Source: BOG-908 sp963751795
GTDB lineage: Bacteria; Pseudomonadota; Alphaproteobacteria; Acetobacterales; Acetobacteraceae
DNA: 64,000 nt
Reading direction: 5' to 3'
Assembly (NCBI GenBank): GCA_963751795.1
Contig: CAVVVI010000003.1
Coordinates: 310,001-374,000, forward strand
Shown: piece after piece, positions 8,939 through 17,349 of the stretch
Layout: each line of letters opens with the position of its first letter
How positions within the stretch are numbered: the first letter of the stretch is position 1
Position numbers and translations under genes: made by a program
Notes under the pieces: model-generated
Database searches by the model: none
The model's input: only the letters and a program-made list of their open reading frames with translations
Told to the model about the DNA's origin: nothing

Positions 8939-10429
8939 ATGCCAGCCATCAAACCCGTCGAGGATTTCGACATGGTCGTCTTCGGCGCCACCGGCGACCT
9001 CACGTTGCGCAAGCTGCTGCCCGCCCTCTACCACCGCTTCCGCGACGGCCAGTTCAGCCCGGCCTGCCGCATCATCGCCGCCGCGCGATCCGACCTGGAC
9101 GACGCCAGCTACCGCAAGCGCGCCGCGGCCGCCCTGCGCGAGCACGTCAAGCCCGACCAGCTGGAAGACGGCCGCCTGGAGTTTTTCCTGGCACTGCTCG
9201 CCTATGCACGGGTGGATGGCTCCAAGCCCACCGGCTGGGAACAGATGAACGCGCTGTTCGAAGGCGGGCCGGACCGCATCCGCGTCTTCTACCTCGCCAC
9301 CTCGCCCGACCTGTACGGCGCGGTGTGCCAGAACCTCAAGGCGCACGGGCTGGTCACCGCGCAATCCCGCGTGGTGCTGGAAAAGCCGATCGGCCACGAT
9401 CTCGCCTCGGCCCGCGCCATCATCGAACAGGTCGGCTGCGTGTTCGACGAGGCGCAGACGTTCCGCATCGACCATTTCCTGGGCAAGGAGACGGTGCAGA
9501 ACCTGCTCGCCCTGCGCTTCGCCAACGTCATCTTCGAGCGGCTGTGGAGTGCGGACGTCATCGACCACGTGCAGGTCACGGTGGGCGAGACGGTCGGCGT
9601 GGAATTGCGCGGCGACTACTACGATCATTCCGGCGCGCTGCGCGACATGGTGCAGAACCACCTGCTGCAGCTCGTCTGCCTGCTGGCGATGGAAGCGCCG
9701 ATCAGCCTGGCCGCGGAGGCTTTGCGCGACGAGAAATTGCGCGTGCTGCGCGCGCTGCGCCCGATGGCACCGCACGAAGTGGCGCATCTGACGGTGCGCG
9801 GGCAGTACGTCTCGGGCGCCGTGGGCGGCAAGTCGGTAGATGGCTACCTGAAGGATCTCAACGCCGGCCGCACGGAGCAGCACGCCAGCGACACCGAGAC
9901 TTTCGTGGCACTGAAAGCCGAAGTGCGCACCTGGCGCTGGGGCAACGTGCCCTTTTACCTGCGCACCGGCAAACGCCTGCCGCAGAAGGTCAGCGAGGTG
10001 GTGATCCAGTTCCGCGACGTGCCGGTCGCCGTCTTCCCGCGCGAATCGGCCGAAATGCAGCCCAACCGCCTGGTGATCCGCCTGCAGCCCGAGGAGGGCA
10101 TGATGCTCGGCATGATGACGAAAGACCCCGGCCCCGGCGGCATCCGCCTACGCCCGGCCGAGCTCGACATCAGCTTCGAGAAGGCATTCTCCGTGCGCTA
10201 CCCTGATGCCTACGAGCGCCTGCTGATGGACACGGTGCGCGGCAACGCCACGCTGTTCATGCGCCGCGACGAGGTGGAAGCCGCCTGGCTATGGATCGAG
10301 CCCATCCTGGACGCCTGGCAAGCCAGCGGCGAACGCCCGCGCCCCTACGCGGCAGGCAGCTGGGGACCAACGGCCGCCATCGCCCTGATCGAACGCGACG
10401 GCCGAACCTGGCACGAAAAGCTGGAGTAA
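8939..10429 (+). CDS. zwf: Glucose-6-phosphate 1-dehydrogenase
   Basis: This 496-residue enzyme oxidises glucose 6-phosphate to 6-phosphogluconolactone with NADP+. It opens the pentose phosphate and Entner-Doudoroff routes. The N-terminal nucleotide-binding motif is FGATGDLTLRKLLPALY. The active-site signature RIDHFLGKE (catalytic His) is at about residue 180, and the structural region WRWGNVPFYLRTGKRLP is intact. The length is normal. It lies just downstream of pyk and converges on petA, with half a family A repeat in between. No pgl or edd gene is adjacent. Confidence 0.96.
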   Translation: MPAIKPVEDFDMVVFGATGDLTLRKLLPALYHRFRDGQFSPACRIIAAARSDLDDASYRKRAAAALREHVKPDQLEDGRLEFFLALLAYARVDGSKPTGWEQMNALFEGGPDRIRVFYLATSPDLYGAVCQNLKAHGLVTAQSRVVLEKPIGHDLASARAIIEQVGCVFDEAQTFRIDHFLGKETVQNLLALRFANVIFERLWSADVIDHVQVTVGETVGVELRGDYYDHSGALRDMVQNHLLQLVCLLAMEAPISLAAEALRDEKLRVLRALRPMAPHEVAHLTVRGQYVSGAVGGKSVDGYLKDLNAGRTEQHASDTETFVALKAEVRTWRWGNVPFYLRTGKRLPQKVSEVVIQFRDVPVAVFPRESAEMQPNRLVIRLQPEEGMMLGMMTKDPGPGGIRLRPAELDISFEKAFSVRYPDAYERLLMDTVRGNATLFMRRDEVEAAWLWIEPILDAWQASGERPRPYAAGSWGPTAAIALIERDGRTWHEKLE

Positions 10430-10456
10430 AAGCGAAGAGCTTCGCCCGCATAAATG

Positions 10457-10507
10457 GGGGTTTGGGGTTTCAAACCCCAACGGGGTCCAGGGGCAGAGCC
10501 CCTGGCC
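10457..10507. repeat. Family A repeat, copy 2 (right half only)
   Basis: Only the right half of the family A element is present. It has a GGGGTTTCAAACCCC hairpin (in copies 1 and 3 it reads GGGGTCTCAGACCCC, so both strands of the stem changed together) and the right terminal arm at 10482-10507. The compensatory change supports selection on the hairpin or independent founding of the copy. It lies between the converging zwf and petA genes, where it could stop transcription from both sides. Confidence 0.85.
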
Positions 10508-10520
10508 TTCCTTACCAGCG

Positions 10521-11180
10521 TTAGATCTGCACCACAGTGTTCAGGTCGAAAGTCTGCCCCGGCGGATTCTCACCGATCCGCACCGTCTTGGCATTGGCCA
10601 TGTGATACGGCGGCACCGGCAGGTTGTAAGGTGCCGGCACGCCCGAATACACCCGGCCGGCCAGATCGTATTTAGAGCCGTGGCACGGGCAGAGGTACCC
10701 GCCCGGCCAGTTCGGCGCCGGGTCGGTGGCGCTCATGTTCGGGTAGAAGGTCGGCACGCAGCCCAGATGCGTGCAGATGCCCACCATCACCGCATAGGCC
10801 GGGTCCACCGAACGGTGCCAGTTCTCGGCATAGGTGGGCTGCTGCAGCACCTTGCTGTTCGGGTCGGCCAGAACGCTGATGGTCTTGGGGTTCTGCAGCG
10901 TGGCGATCCCCTCCGGCGTGCGGTGCACGATGAAGATCGGCTTGCCGCGCCACACCACCACGATCTGCTGGCCGGCAGCCAGCTTGCTCACGTCTACGTC
11001 GATCGGCTCGCCGGCGGCCAGCGTATCGGCAGCCGGCTCCATGCTGTCGATGAACGGCCATACGATGGCGCCCACCGCCACGCCGGCCCCGGCCAGCGCC
11101 ATCATCGTCAGGAAGTCGCGGCGGTTCGGCTCCCCGGCGGTTCCGTGCGGGCCCGGCGCGATATGCGTGGTCGAAGACAT
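10521..11180 (-). CDS. petA: Ubiquinol-cytochrome c reductase iron-sulfur (Rieske) subunit
   Basis: This 219-residue Rieske protein of the cytochrome bc1 complex transfers electrons from ubiquinol to cytochrome c1. The [2Fe-2S] ligands are in CTHLGC and CPCHGSKYD. The N-terminus carries the twin-arginine motif NRRDFLTM followed by the hydrophobic segment ALAGAGVAVGAIVWPF, a Tat-targeted membrane anchor. NLPVPPYH near the end is typical. In most alphaproteobacteria petA is followed by petB and petC; here it is followed by a repeat and converging zwf, so the cytochrome subunits must be encoded elsewhere. Confidence 0.95.
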   Translation of the reverse strand: MSSTTHIAPGPHGTAGEPNRRDFLTMMALAGAGVAVGAIVWPFIDSMEPAADTLAAGEPIDVDVSKLAAGQQIVVVWRGKPIFIVHRTPEGIATLQNPKTISVLADPNSKVLQQPTYAENWHRSVDPAYAVMVGICTHLGCVPTFYPNMSATDPAPNWPGGYLCPCHGSKYDLAGRVYSGVPAPYNLPVPPYHMANAKTVRIGENPPGQTFDLNTVVQI

Positions 11181-11416
11181 GGATCACCCTTCCTAGGCGC
11201 GCGCCAGCCGGCGCACGATCGCTCTCTCAGCCCAGCGCCGCGCGGCGCCGTGGCTTGCGGCTGCTAATTGGCCCGAACAGCGGCACTTGCCTAGTCCCTG
11301 CTGCAACACGGGCAAACCTGCACATCCCGGTACTCGACTTTCGTTACGAACTCTGCCACAGAACGGTCGCAAGCCGCGCAGGACGCCATGGCCATCGCCC
11401 GCCCGACGAACCCTGG

Positions 11417-12958
11417 ATGACCGACGCTGCAGCCGCCGAGGCGGTGCCCTCGCTGCGTGAGTTCATCTACCACGCCCACCGCAGCCGCGTCCCCGCTCTG
11501 CTGGCCGGCGGTGCGGTGCTGTCGCTGGCTTTGCTCGCCGCGGCCATGCTGCCGCCCAGCTACCGCGCCACCGCCACCCTGGCCGTGCTTCCCTCGCCCG
11601 AATTCACCGTGCGGGCGGCGGCCGGCTCGCACGAGCTGAACGCCAGCGCGCTCGCCCTCGACCAGATCATGAAGGCGGAAACCGAGATCCTCGGCAGCGA
11701 CGATCTGCATCGCGCCACCATCGCCAGAATCGGCGCCGCCACCCTCTACCCGGACATCTATGCGCCCGCCCAGCGCGGCCTGGCCCGCCGCTTGTTGCAT
11801 GCGGCCGCCGGCGTGCTGCTCGCCCCCTGGCGCACCGCCACGGCCAACGAGGATGCGGCGCGCGACGAGCGCGGCACGCGCCGGTTCCGGCACGACCTGG
11901 CCGTGCTGCCCGCCAAGGATGCCAACGTCATCAGCGTCATGTTCGACGCGCCCGAAGGTGCGGTGGCCGCCTCCACGCTGAACACCATGCTGGGCCTCTA
12001 CGCCGCCCGCCGCACCAGCCTGTACGACGACCCGCAGCTCACCATCGTGCGGCGCGAGGCCGAGGCGGGCCGCCATGCGGTCGCCGCCGCCGACGACCGC
12101 CTGGCCGCCTTCAAACGCGACCACGCGATTACCGACTACGAGTCCGAGCGCGACCTGCTGCTGCGCCGCCGTAGCCAGGCCGAGCAGGCGGTGCAGGACA
12201 CCGCCTCGGCCGTCGGCGAGCACAAGGCCCGGCTGGATGCGCTGACCGCCCAGCTCGCCACCGAGCACGCCACCATCGGCATCTACACCGAACAGGATTC
12301 CGATATTCGCCTGCAGGGCGTCAATGGCGGGCTGGAAGCCGCCCGCGCCAAGCTGGCGGCCGCGCGGGAGAAATACCGCGAGACTAGCCGCATGGTCACC
12401 ACATTGCGGGCCGAACTCGCCGCGCACGAGGCCGAGCAGGCACGGCTCGGCCGCGACGCCACGCTATCGGTGGTGCGCCAGGGCCGCAACCCGGCGATCG
12501 ACCCGCTGCGGCTGGACCGCGCGCGCGAAGTGGGCGAGCTGGCCGCCGCCCATGCCAGGCAGGCCGCCGCCCAGCAGGATGCGGCGCGCCTGACGCAGGC
12601 GCTGGCCACGCTCGCCGGCGACGAAGCCGCGTTGGCCGGCCTGCAGCGTCAGCGCGCCAGCGCCGACGAAACCTATCGCGCCGCCAGCCGCATCCTGGCC
12701 GAGCGGCACCTCAGCGAGGCCGAGGATGCCAGCCGCCTGGCCAACGTGCGGGTGATCCAGCCGGCCGTGCCGCCGCAAACCCCGCGCGCCACCCGCCTGC
12801 TGGTGATTGCCGCCGGCCTGCTGCTCGGTGGCGCCACCGCCTGCGGCTGGGTCGTGGCCGCCTTCATCCGCCGGCCGGTCTTCCTCACCGGCGACGGCCT
12901 GGCCGCCGCTACTGGGCTACCGGTGCTGGCTGTTTTTAGCGACCCGGTTCACGCCTGA
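11417..12958 (+). CDS. Wzz/GumC-type polysaccharide chain-length protein
   Basis: This 513-residue inner-membrane protein has the architecture of Wzz/GumC co-polymerases for exopolysaccharide or O-antigen. It has an N-terminal transmembrane helix (LLAGGAVLSLALLAAAMLPP, about residues 30-50) followed by YRATATLAVLPSPEF. A long periplasmic coiled coil (about residues 200-440) comes next, and then PAVPPQTPRA before a second transmembrane helix. No cytoplasmic BY-kinase Walker domain follows. The start at 11417 (MTDAAAAEA) is inferred from the topology, since the frame stays open upstream. It stands alone, without sugar transferases or flippase beside it. Confidence 0.75.
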   Translation: MTDAAAAEAVPSLREFIYHAHRSRVPALLAGGAVLSLALLAAAMLPPSYRATATLAVLPSPEFTVRAAAGSHELNASALALDQIMKAETEILGSDDLHRATIARIGAATLYPDIYAPAQRGLARRLLHAAAGVLLAPWRTATANEDAARDERGTRRFRHDLAVLPAKDANVISVMFDAPEGAVAASTLNTMLGLYAARRTSLYDDPQLTIVRREAEAGRHAVAAADDRLAAFKRDHAITDYESERDLLLRRRSQAEQAVQDTASAVGEHKARLDALTAQLATEHATIGIYTEQDSDIRLQGVNGGLEAARAKLAAAREKYRETSRMVTTLRAELAAHEAEQARLGRDATLSVVRQGRNPAIDPLRLDRAREVGELAAAHARQAAAQQDAARLTQALATLAGDEAALAGLQRQRASADETYRAASRILAERHLSEAEDASRLANVRVIQPAVPPQTPRATRLLVIAAGLLLGGATACGWVVAAFIRRPVFLTGDGLAAATGLPVLAVFSDPVHA

Positions 12959-12959
12959 A

Positions 12960-13066
12960 GGCAAGGGGCTTTGCCCCTTGACCCCATCAAAGGCGAGCCT
13001 TTGAAATCCTAGTGGGGGGTTTGGGGTCTCAGACCCCAACGGGGTCCAGGGGCAGAGCCCCTGGCC
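12960..13066. repeat. Family A repeat, copy 3 (full length, MITE-like)
   Basis: This 107-bp copy has terminal arms at 12960-12985 and 13041-13066 that match copy 1 almost base for base. Its centre is about 9 bp shorter. It begins one base after the Wzz-like stop codon and ends 10 bp before the stop of the converging P450 gene. It therefore fills the convergent gap and is a natural bidirectional terminator. Confidence 0.9.
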
Positions 13067-13076
13067 TTCCCCCAAG

Positions 13077-14438
13077 TCAAGCCGCGCGCCTGTGCACCTG
13101 CATCGGCATACCCTCGGCCGGCCGCATGGTGATCCGCAGCTTCGGCGTCGGCTTGAACCCCGGCTCGGCCGAAAGCCGCGCGCCCGGCAGCACGGTGGCC
13201 AGGATGGCCACCAATTCCAGCAACGCGAACCCCATGCCGATGCAGATGCGCGGCCCGGCGCCGAACGGCAGATAGGACCAGCGATGCCGCGCCTTCACCG
13301 CCTCGGGCAGGAACCGGTCCGGATCGAACGCATCGGGGTTCGGCCACAGCCGGTGGTGATGGTGGATGGCGTAGATCGGCACGAAGACGTTGTCGTGCGG
13401 TGTCACTTCCACACCGCCGATGGTGAGCGGCCGCGTCGATTGCCGCACCACCATGGCCACCGGCGGATATACCCGCATGGATTCCTGGATCACCTGGCGC
13501 GTGTAGGTCAGCTCGGCCACCTGGCCGGCCTCCAGCGGCGCACCGCCCGTCACCTGCTCGATCTCGGCCAGCACGCGCCGCTCGATATCGGGGTGACGCG
13601 CCAGCAGGTAGAACGTCCAGGTCAGCGCCAGCGCGGTCGTCTCGTGGCCGGCGCCGATGAAGGTCAGGATATTGTCGCGGATATCCACGTCACTCAGCCC
13701 GTCGCCGGTCTCGGGGTCCTTGGCGTCCAGCATCAGCGAGAGCAGGTCGTCGCGCCGCTCGCCGGTCCGTCGGCGCTCGGCGATGCTGTCGCTCACCGTG
13801 GTCCGCAGATAGGCGCCGCCGCGCTCGGAGCGGTTCTTGCCCGGAAACGGCGTCCAGAGCGGCGCCCCCAGCGCCGACAGCGCCGTGGCCCAGCTGGTGC
13901 TTTCGAGGAAATCGCGGATGCTCACCTCCACGCGCGCCACGTCGGTGGTGCCGCGGCCCGAGAGCATGGTCTCCAGAATGATGTCGAACGTCACCCGCAT
14001 CATCTCGCGCGAAACCTCCAGCGGCGCGCCCTCGGGCAGCGCCGCCCAGCGGTCGCGCATGTCGCGCGCCGCGGTGATCATCGCCGGGATGAAAGTGTTG
14101 ACGTGCGCCGGGCGGAACACCGGTGCGGCCACCCGCCGCTGCAGGCGCCAACGCGCACCCTCGGCCGTCAGGATACCCTTGCCCAAAGCCGGCTCCAGGG
14201 ATCGCCGCATCGGCTCGGCCTTCACGAAGCTCTCGGAATCATCGACCAGCACCTGCTGGACCAGGTCCGGGTCGCTCACGAACAGGGTGTTGCGGCCCAG
14301 CATCCGGCTGACCACCAGCCCGTCCGTGTAGACGCTGTCGGGCCAGGCCTCCATCGGGTTGCGCACCAGCTTGCGCAGGGTGCGCAGCGTGCCCAGGAAG
14401 TTCGGCGTGATCACGGGATGTTCGGCGGTGGCGCTCAT
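13077..14438 (-). CDS. Cytochrome P450
   Basis: This 453-residue soluble P450 has the oxygen-activating I-helix motif FIGAGHETTALAL and the K-helix ExxR as ESMR. The heme-binding loop is FGAGPRICIGMGFALLE with the proximal cysteine. There is no N-terminal membrane anchor, as is normal in bacteria. No ferredoxin or ferredoxin reductase is adjacent, so electron partners must come from elsewhere. The substrate cannot be read from sequence. Upstream of its start is a palindromic site that could be a repressor operator. It converges on the Wzz-like gene. Confidence 0.93.
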   Translation of the reverse strand: MSATAEHPVITPNFLGTLRTLRKLVRNPMEAWPDSVYTDGLVVSRMLGRNTLFVSDPDLVQQVLVDDSESFVKAEPMRRSLEPALGKGILTAEGARWRLQRRVAAPVFRPAHVNTFIPAMITAARDMRDRWAALPEGAPLEVSREMMRVTFDIILETMLSGRGTTDVARVEVSIRDFLESTSWATALSALGAPLWTPFPGKNRSERGGAYLRTTVSDSIAERRRTGERRDDLLSLMLDAKDPETGDGLSDVDIRDNILTFIGAGHETTALALTWTFYLLARHPDIERRVLAEIEQVTGGAPLEAGQVAELTYTRQVIQESMRVYPPVAMVVRQSTRPLTIGGVEVTPHDNVFVPIYAIHHHHRLWPNPDAFDPDRFLPEAVKARHRWSYLPFGAGPRICIGMGFALLELVAILATVLPGARLSAEPGFKPTPKLRITMRPAEGMPMQVHRRAA

Positions 14439-14482
14439 CTTCGGGTCTCCTGACGATCCGGACCGGATGCCGGCACTGCAAA

Positions 14483-14504
14483 GTTAACGCCGTTACCTTA
14501 ACGC
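14483..14504. promoter_or_regulatory. Candidate operator upstream of the P450 gene
   Basis: The segment GTTAACGCCGTTACC and following bases contain the perfect palindrome CGTTA-CCT-TAACG (14491-14503) plus an adjacent GTTAACG half. It is 45-66 bp upstream of the P450 ATG and conspicuous because it is AT-richer than its surroundings. TetR-like repressors often bind such sites, but no regulator gene is adjacent. This is inference. Confidence 0.35.
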
Positions 14505-14548
14505 TGGTTTCCTTCCGCCGGCAAGGCCCGCCGAACCCGCGCCACCCC

Positions 14549-15601
14549 TCAGCTCACCACGCGGAGATGCGGCCGCTCGGCTGCACCCAGCCGCGCAAAG
14601 CACGCCAGGTAGTCGGCCGCCATGCGCCGCGCCGTGAAGCGCTGCTCGAACCGCCGGCGCACCCCGGCGCGCGACAGCGTCGCCAGGCGATCCACCGCGG
14701 CAATGGCGCTGGTCTCGTCCTCCACGATGAAGCCCGTCACGCCGTCCTCGATGATTTCCGGCACCGAGCCGCGGTTGAACGCGATCACCGGCGTTCCGCA
14801 GGCCAGCGCCTCGATCATCACCAGGCCGAACGGCTCCGGCCAGTCGATCGGCATCAGGAACCCGACGGCACCCGAAAGGAACGCGCTCTTCTCGGAGTCG
14901 CCGATCTCGCCCACCATCTCCACGCCGCCCTCGGCGATCATCGGCTTGATCACCCCGTCGTAATATTCCTGGTCGGCCACATCCACCTTGGCCGCCATCT
15001 TCAGCTTTATGCCGGCGGCACGCGCGATCCGGATGGCGCGGTCCGGCCGCTTCTCCGGCGCGATGCGGCCGAGGAAGGCGAGGTAGGACGGCGTGGTGTC
15101 GCGCGGCGTCAGCAGCGTCTCGGGCAGGCCGTGCAGGATGGTAGCCGCGTAATTGGCCTGCGGCAGCGGCCGGCGTTGCGAATTGCTGATCGAGACCACC
15201 GGCATCGTGGGAAAGGTGTTGAACACCGGCTGCAGCTCCGGCAGGTCCAGCCGCCCATGCAGCGTGGTCACGAACGGCGTCTTCTGCCGCGAGAACAGGC
15301 TGAACGGCCAGTAATCCATGTGGAAATGCAGCACGTCGAAATCGGCTGCCTGGCGATAGACCAACTCCATCAGCAGCATGTGCGGCGCAATCGGGTCGCG
15401 GATGGATTTGTCCAGCCGCAGCGCGCGTGGCCACACCGGCTGCAGGCGGGCGCTCGTCACGGAGTCGCCGCTGGCGAACAGCGTCACCTCGTGGCCCTGC
15501 GCCACCAATTCCTCGGTCAGGAACGAGACGACGCGTTCGGTGCCGCCGTACAGCTTGGGCGGGACCGCCTCGTGCAGGGGGGCGATCTGGGCGATACGCA
15601 T
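14549..15601 (-). CDS. Glycosyltransferase family 4 protein
   Basis: This 350-residue GT-B fold glycosyltransferase starts MRIAQIAPLHEAVPPKLYGG with the glycine-rich donor loop GGTERVVSFLTEEL. The C-terminal nucleotide-sugar domain has FLGRIAPEKRPDRAIRIA and the retaining GT4 signature PEPFGLVMIEALACGTPVIA (E-x7-E type). Acceptor and donor are unknown. It lies between the P450 gene and rpsU, all on the minus strand. Its relation to the Wzz-like protein 1.6 kb away is possible but not shown. Confidence 0.92.
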   Translation of the reverse strand: MRIAQIAPLHEAVPPKLYGGTERVVSFLTEELVAQGHEVTLFASGDSVTSARLQPVWPRALRLDKSIRDPIAPHMLLMELVYRQAADFDVLHFHMDYWPFSLFSRQKTPFVTTLHGRLDLPELQPVFNTFPTMPVVSISNSQRRPLPQANYAATILHGLPETLLTPRDTTPSYLAFLGRIAPEKRPDRAIRIARAAGIKLKMAAKVDVADQEYYDGVIKPMIAEGGVEMVGEIGDSEKSAFLSGAVGFLMPIDWPEPFGLVMIEALACGTPVIAFNRGSVPEIIEDGVTGFIVEDETSAIAAVDRLATLSRAGVRRRFEQRFTARRMAADYLACFARLGAAERPHLRVVS

Positions 15602-15712
15602 GAGGGGGGTGGAACTCCGCTGCTGGGTGCCGCAAGGGCTGCCGGGTTAACCCGGTCCGGCAACGAAGGTTTCGGCGCCGGCCCGCACCAGGCGGGCCGC
15701 AGCCGGCGCGGC

Positions 15713-15916
15713 CTAGAAGCCTTCGCGCTCCAGCCGCTTGCGCTCCAGCTTGCGCGCGCGGCGCACGGCCTCGGCGGCTTCACGCGCCCGGCGCTCGGAG
15801 GGCTTCTCGAAATGGCGGCGCAGCTTCATCTCGCGGAAGATGCCTTCGCGCTGCATCTTCTTCTTCAGCGCCTTCAGCGCCTGATCGACATTGTTGTCAC
15901 GGACGAGAACCTGCAC
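15713..15916 (-). CDS. rpsU: 30S ribosomal protein S21
   Basis: This is a 67-residue, very basic protein that joins the 30S subunit late and helps mRNA start selection. MQVLVRDNNVDQALKALKKK and the REGIFREMKLRRHFEKPSERR core are the S21 signature. The C-terminal arginine/lysine helix is complete. It is divergent from def; the gap of 182 bp carries a plausible promoter (16007-16035). COQ9 two genes away is a frequent rpsU neighbour in alphaproteobacteria. Confidence 0.96.
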   Translation of the reverse strand: MQVLVRDNNVDQALKALKKKMQREGIFREMKLRRHFEKPSERRAREAAEAVRRARKLERKRLEREGF

Positions 15917-16006
15917 TTGGCCGCCTACTCCTTCATGCCTGTGTGCCCGGCCAGCCCGGGGCGCAAACGCGGCTGATCATCCGGCACGCCGGCCGGCAAG
16001 GGCGCG

Positions 16007-16035
16007 CCTATAACACACGCCCCAGCCGGCCCCAA
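16007..16035 (-). promoter_or_regulatory. Candidate sigma70-type promoter for rpsU
   Basis: Read on the minus strand, a TTGGGG box (16030-16035), a 17-bp spacer and TATAGG (16007-16012) point toward rpsU. The -10-like hexamer is one of the few AT-rich spots in this divergent region. The call is weak because the region is GC-rich and the boxes are not perfect. Confidence 0.35.
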
Positions 16036-16098
16036 GCGGCAAATCGGCGCGCCGGGCCCGCCACTCGCGATGCGCCGCCCGCCGCCTATATGCTGGCC

Positions 16099-16632
16099 AT
16101 GGCGCTGCTCAAGATCGCCCGCATGGGCCACCCGGTATTGCTGCAACGTGCCGAACCGGTGGCCGATACCGGGGCTGCCGCCGTGCGCCGCCTGGCCGCC
16201 GACATGATCGAGACCATGCTCGACGCCCCCGGCATCGGCCTGGCCGCCCCCCAGGTGCACGTGCCCTGGCGCATGTTCGTCTTCCACCTGCCCGCCGCGC
16301 GCAGCGGCGAGCAGGCGATCGGGCCCCAGGTGGTGATCAACCCCACGCTGGAACTGCTCGGCGACGAGATCGTCCAGCGCATCGAAGGCTGCCTTTCGAT
16401 CCCCGGCCTGCGCGCCGCGGTGCCGCGCCACGTCCGCATCCGCTATGCCGGTACCGATTGCGACGGCCAGCCGGTGGGCGGCGAAGTGGGCGGCCTGCAC
16501 GCCAACGTGGTCCAGCACGAATACGACCACCTGGACGGCGTGCTCTACCCGATGCGCATCACCGATTTCAGCCAGTTCGGCTTTCTCGAAGAACTGGCCC
16601 GCCTGCCCCCCGAACAGGAGAAAGCCGCATGA
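16099..16632 (+). CDS. def: Peptide deformylase
   Basis: This enzyme removes the N-formyl group from nascent proteins. All three motifs are intact: GIGLAAPQV, EGCLSIPG (metal-binding Cys) and QHEYDHLDG (HExxH-type). The length of 177 residues from ATG 16099 (MALLKIARMGHPVLL) fits the family. An in-frame ATG nine bases upstream is also possible. Its stop overlaps the COQ9-family start by 4 bp (ATGA). No fmt gene, the common partner, is adjacent. Confidence 0.95.
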   Translation: MALLKIARMGHPVLLQRAEPVADTGAAAVRRLAADMIETMLDAPGIGLAAPQVHVPWRMFVFHLPAARSGEQAIGPQVVINPTLELLGDEIVQRIEGCLSIPGLRAAVPRHVRIRYAGTDCDGQPVGGEVGGLHANVVQHEYDHLDGVLYPMRITDFSQFGFLEELARLPPEQEKAA

Positions 16633-17195
16633 GCGAGCCCGCCACCCGCGACCAGGCGCGCGACGAGGCCATCCGTGCCCTGCTGCCGCTGGCCGCCACA
16701 CAGGGCTGGACCATGGCGGCACTCCGCAGCGCCGCGGGCCCGCAAGCCGACCTGCTGTTCCCTGGGGGCCAAAGCGAGCTGGTCGAAGCCTATATCGACC
16801 TCGCCGACCGCGAGATGGCCGAGGCAGCCGCCGAACTGATCGCCAACGAGAAACTCTCCCGCCGCGTGCGCACCCTGATCGCCACCCGGCTGCAGCAGGC
16901 CGAACCGCACAAGGCCGCCGTCCGCCGCGCCGCCACCGTGCTGGCGCGCCCGGGCAACGCGCTGCTCGCCGCACGCTGCACCGCCCGCACCGTGGACACG
17001 ATCTGGGCCGCCGCCGGCGATACCAGCGCCGATTTCAGCTGGTACACCAAGCGCGCCATCCTCGCCTCGGTCTACACCGCCACGCTGTTCTTCTGGCTCG
17101 GCGGCAACGAACTCGAACCCACGCTCGCCTTCCTGGATCGCCGGCTGGCCGGTGTGGCCCGGCTGGGCAAGCTGCGCGCACGGCTCGCGGGCTGA
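16629..17195 (+). CDS. COQ9 family protein (ubiquinone biosynthesis)
   Basis: This 188-residue protein of the COQ9 family is a lipid-binding helper of the COQ7 hydroxylase step in eukaryotic ubiquinone synthesis; bacterial members are inferred to act similarly. RDEAIRALLPLAATQGWTMAAL and LLFPGGQSELVEAYIDLAD correspond to the TetR-like N-terminal fold. DTSADFSWYTKRAILASVY is the most conserved family segment. A hydrophobic helix, TATLFFWLGG, follows. It starts inside the def stop codon (ATGA overlap), so it is translationally coupled to def. Confidence 0.88.
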   Translation: MSEPATRDQARDEAIRALLPLAATQGWTMAALRSAAGPQADLLFPGGQSELVEAYIDLADREMAEAAAELIANEKLSRRVRTLIATRLQQAEPHKAAVRRAATVLARPGNALLAARCTARTVDTIWAAAGDTSADFSWYTKRAILASVYTATLFFWLGGNELEPTLAFLDRRLAGVARLGKLRARLAG

Positions 17196-17257
17196 GACTC
17201 GTTGCAACCGGCGTTCGAGCCTCGCGTTGCATCCTCACCAGCAAAGGACCTCACACG

Positions 17258-17335
17258 ATGCGCGGCGCGCTGCTCTGGTTTCTTGGCATCCCGATCCCGG
17301 TAATTATCCTGCTCTATCTGTTTCATGTGATTTGA
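17258..17335 (+). CDS. Small hydrophobic membrane protein, 25 residues
   Basis: An ATG preceded by an AAAGGA ribosome-binding site 8 bp upstream opens a 25-codon frame. It reads MRGALLWFLGIPIPVIILLY and ends with five more residues. Nearly the whole peptide is one transmembrane helix with an IPIPV kink and a basic residue near the N-terminus. It lies 62 bp behind the COQ9 gene on the same strand and ends just before repeat copy 4. The function is unknown. The good ribosome-binding site and helix design argue for a real gene, but no homolog could be searched. Confidence 0.6.
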   Translation: MRGALLWFLGIPIPVIILLYLFHVI

Positions 17336-17349
17336 CGCTTGGCAGGCAA

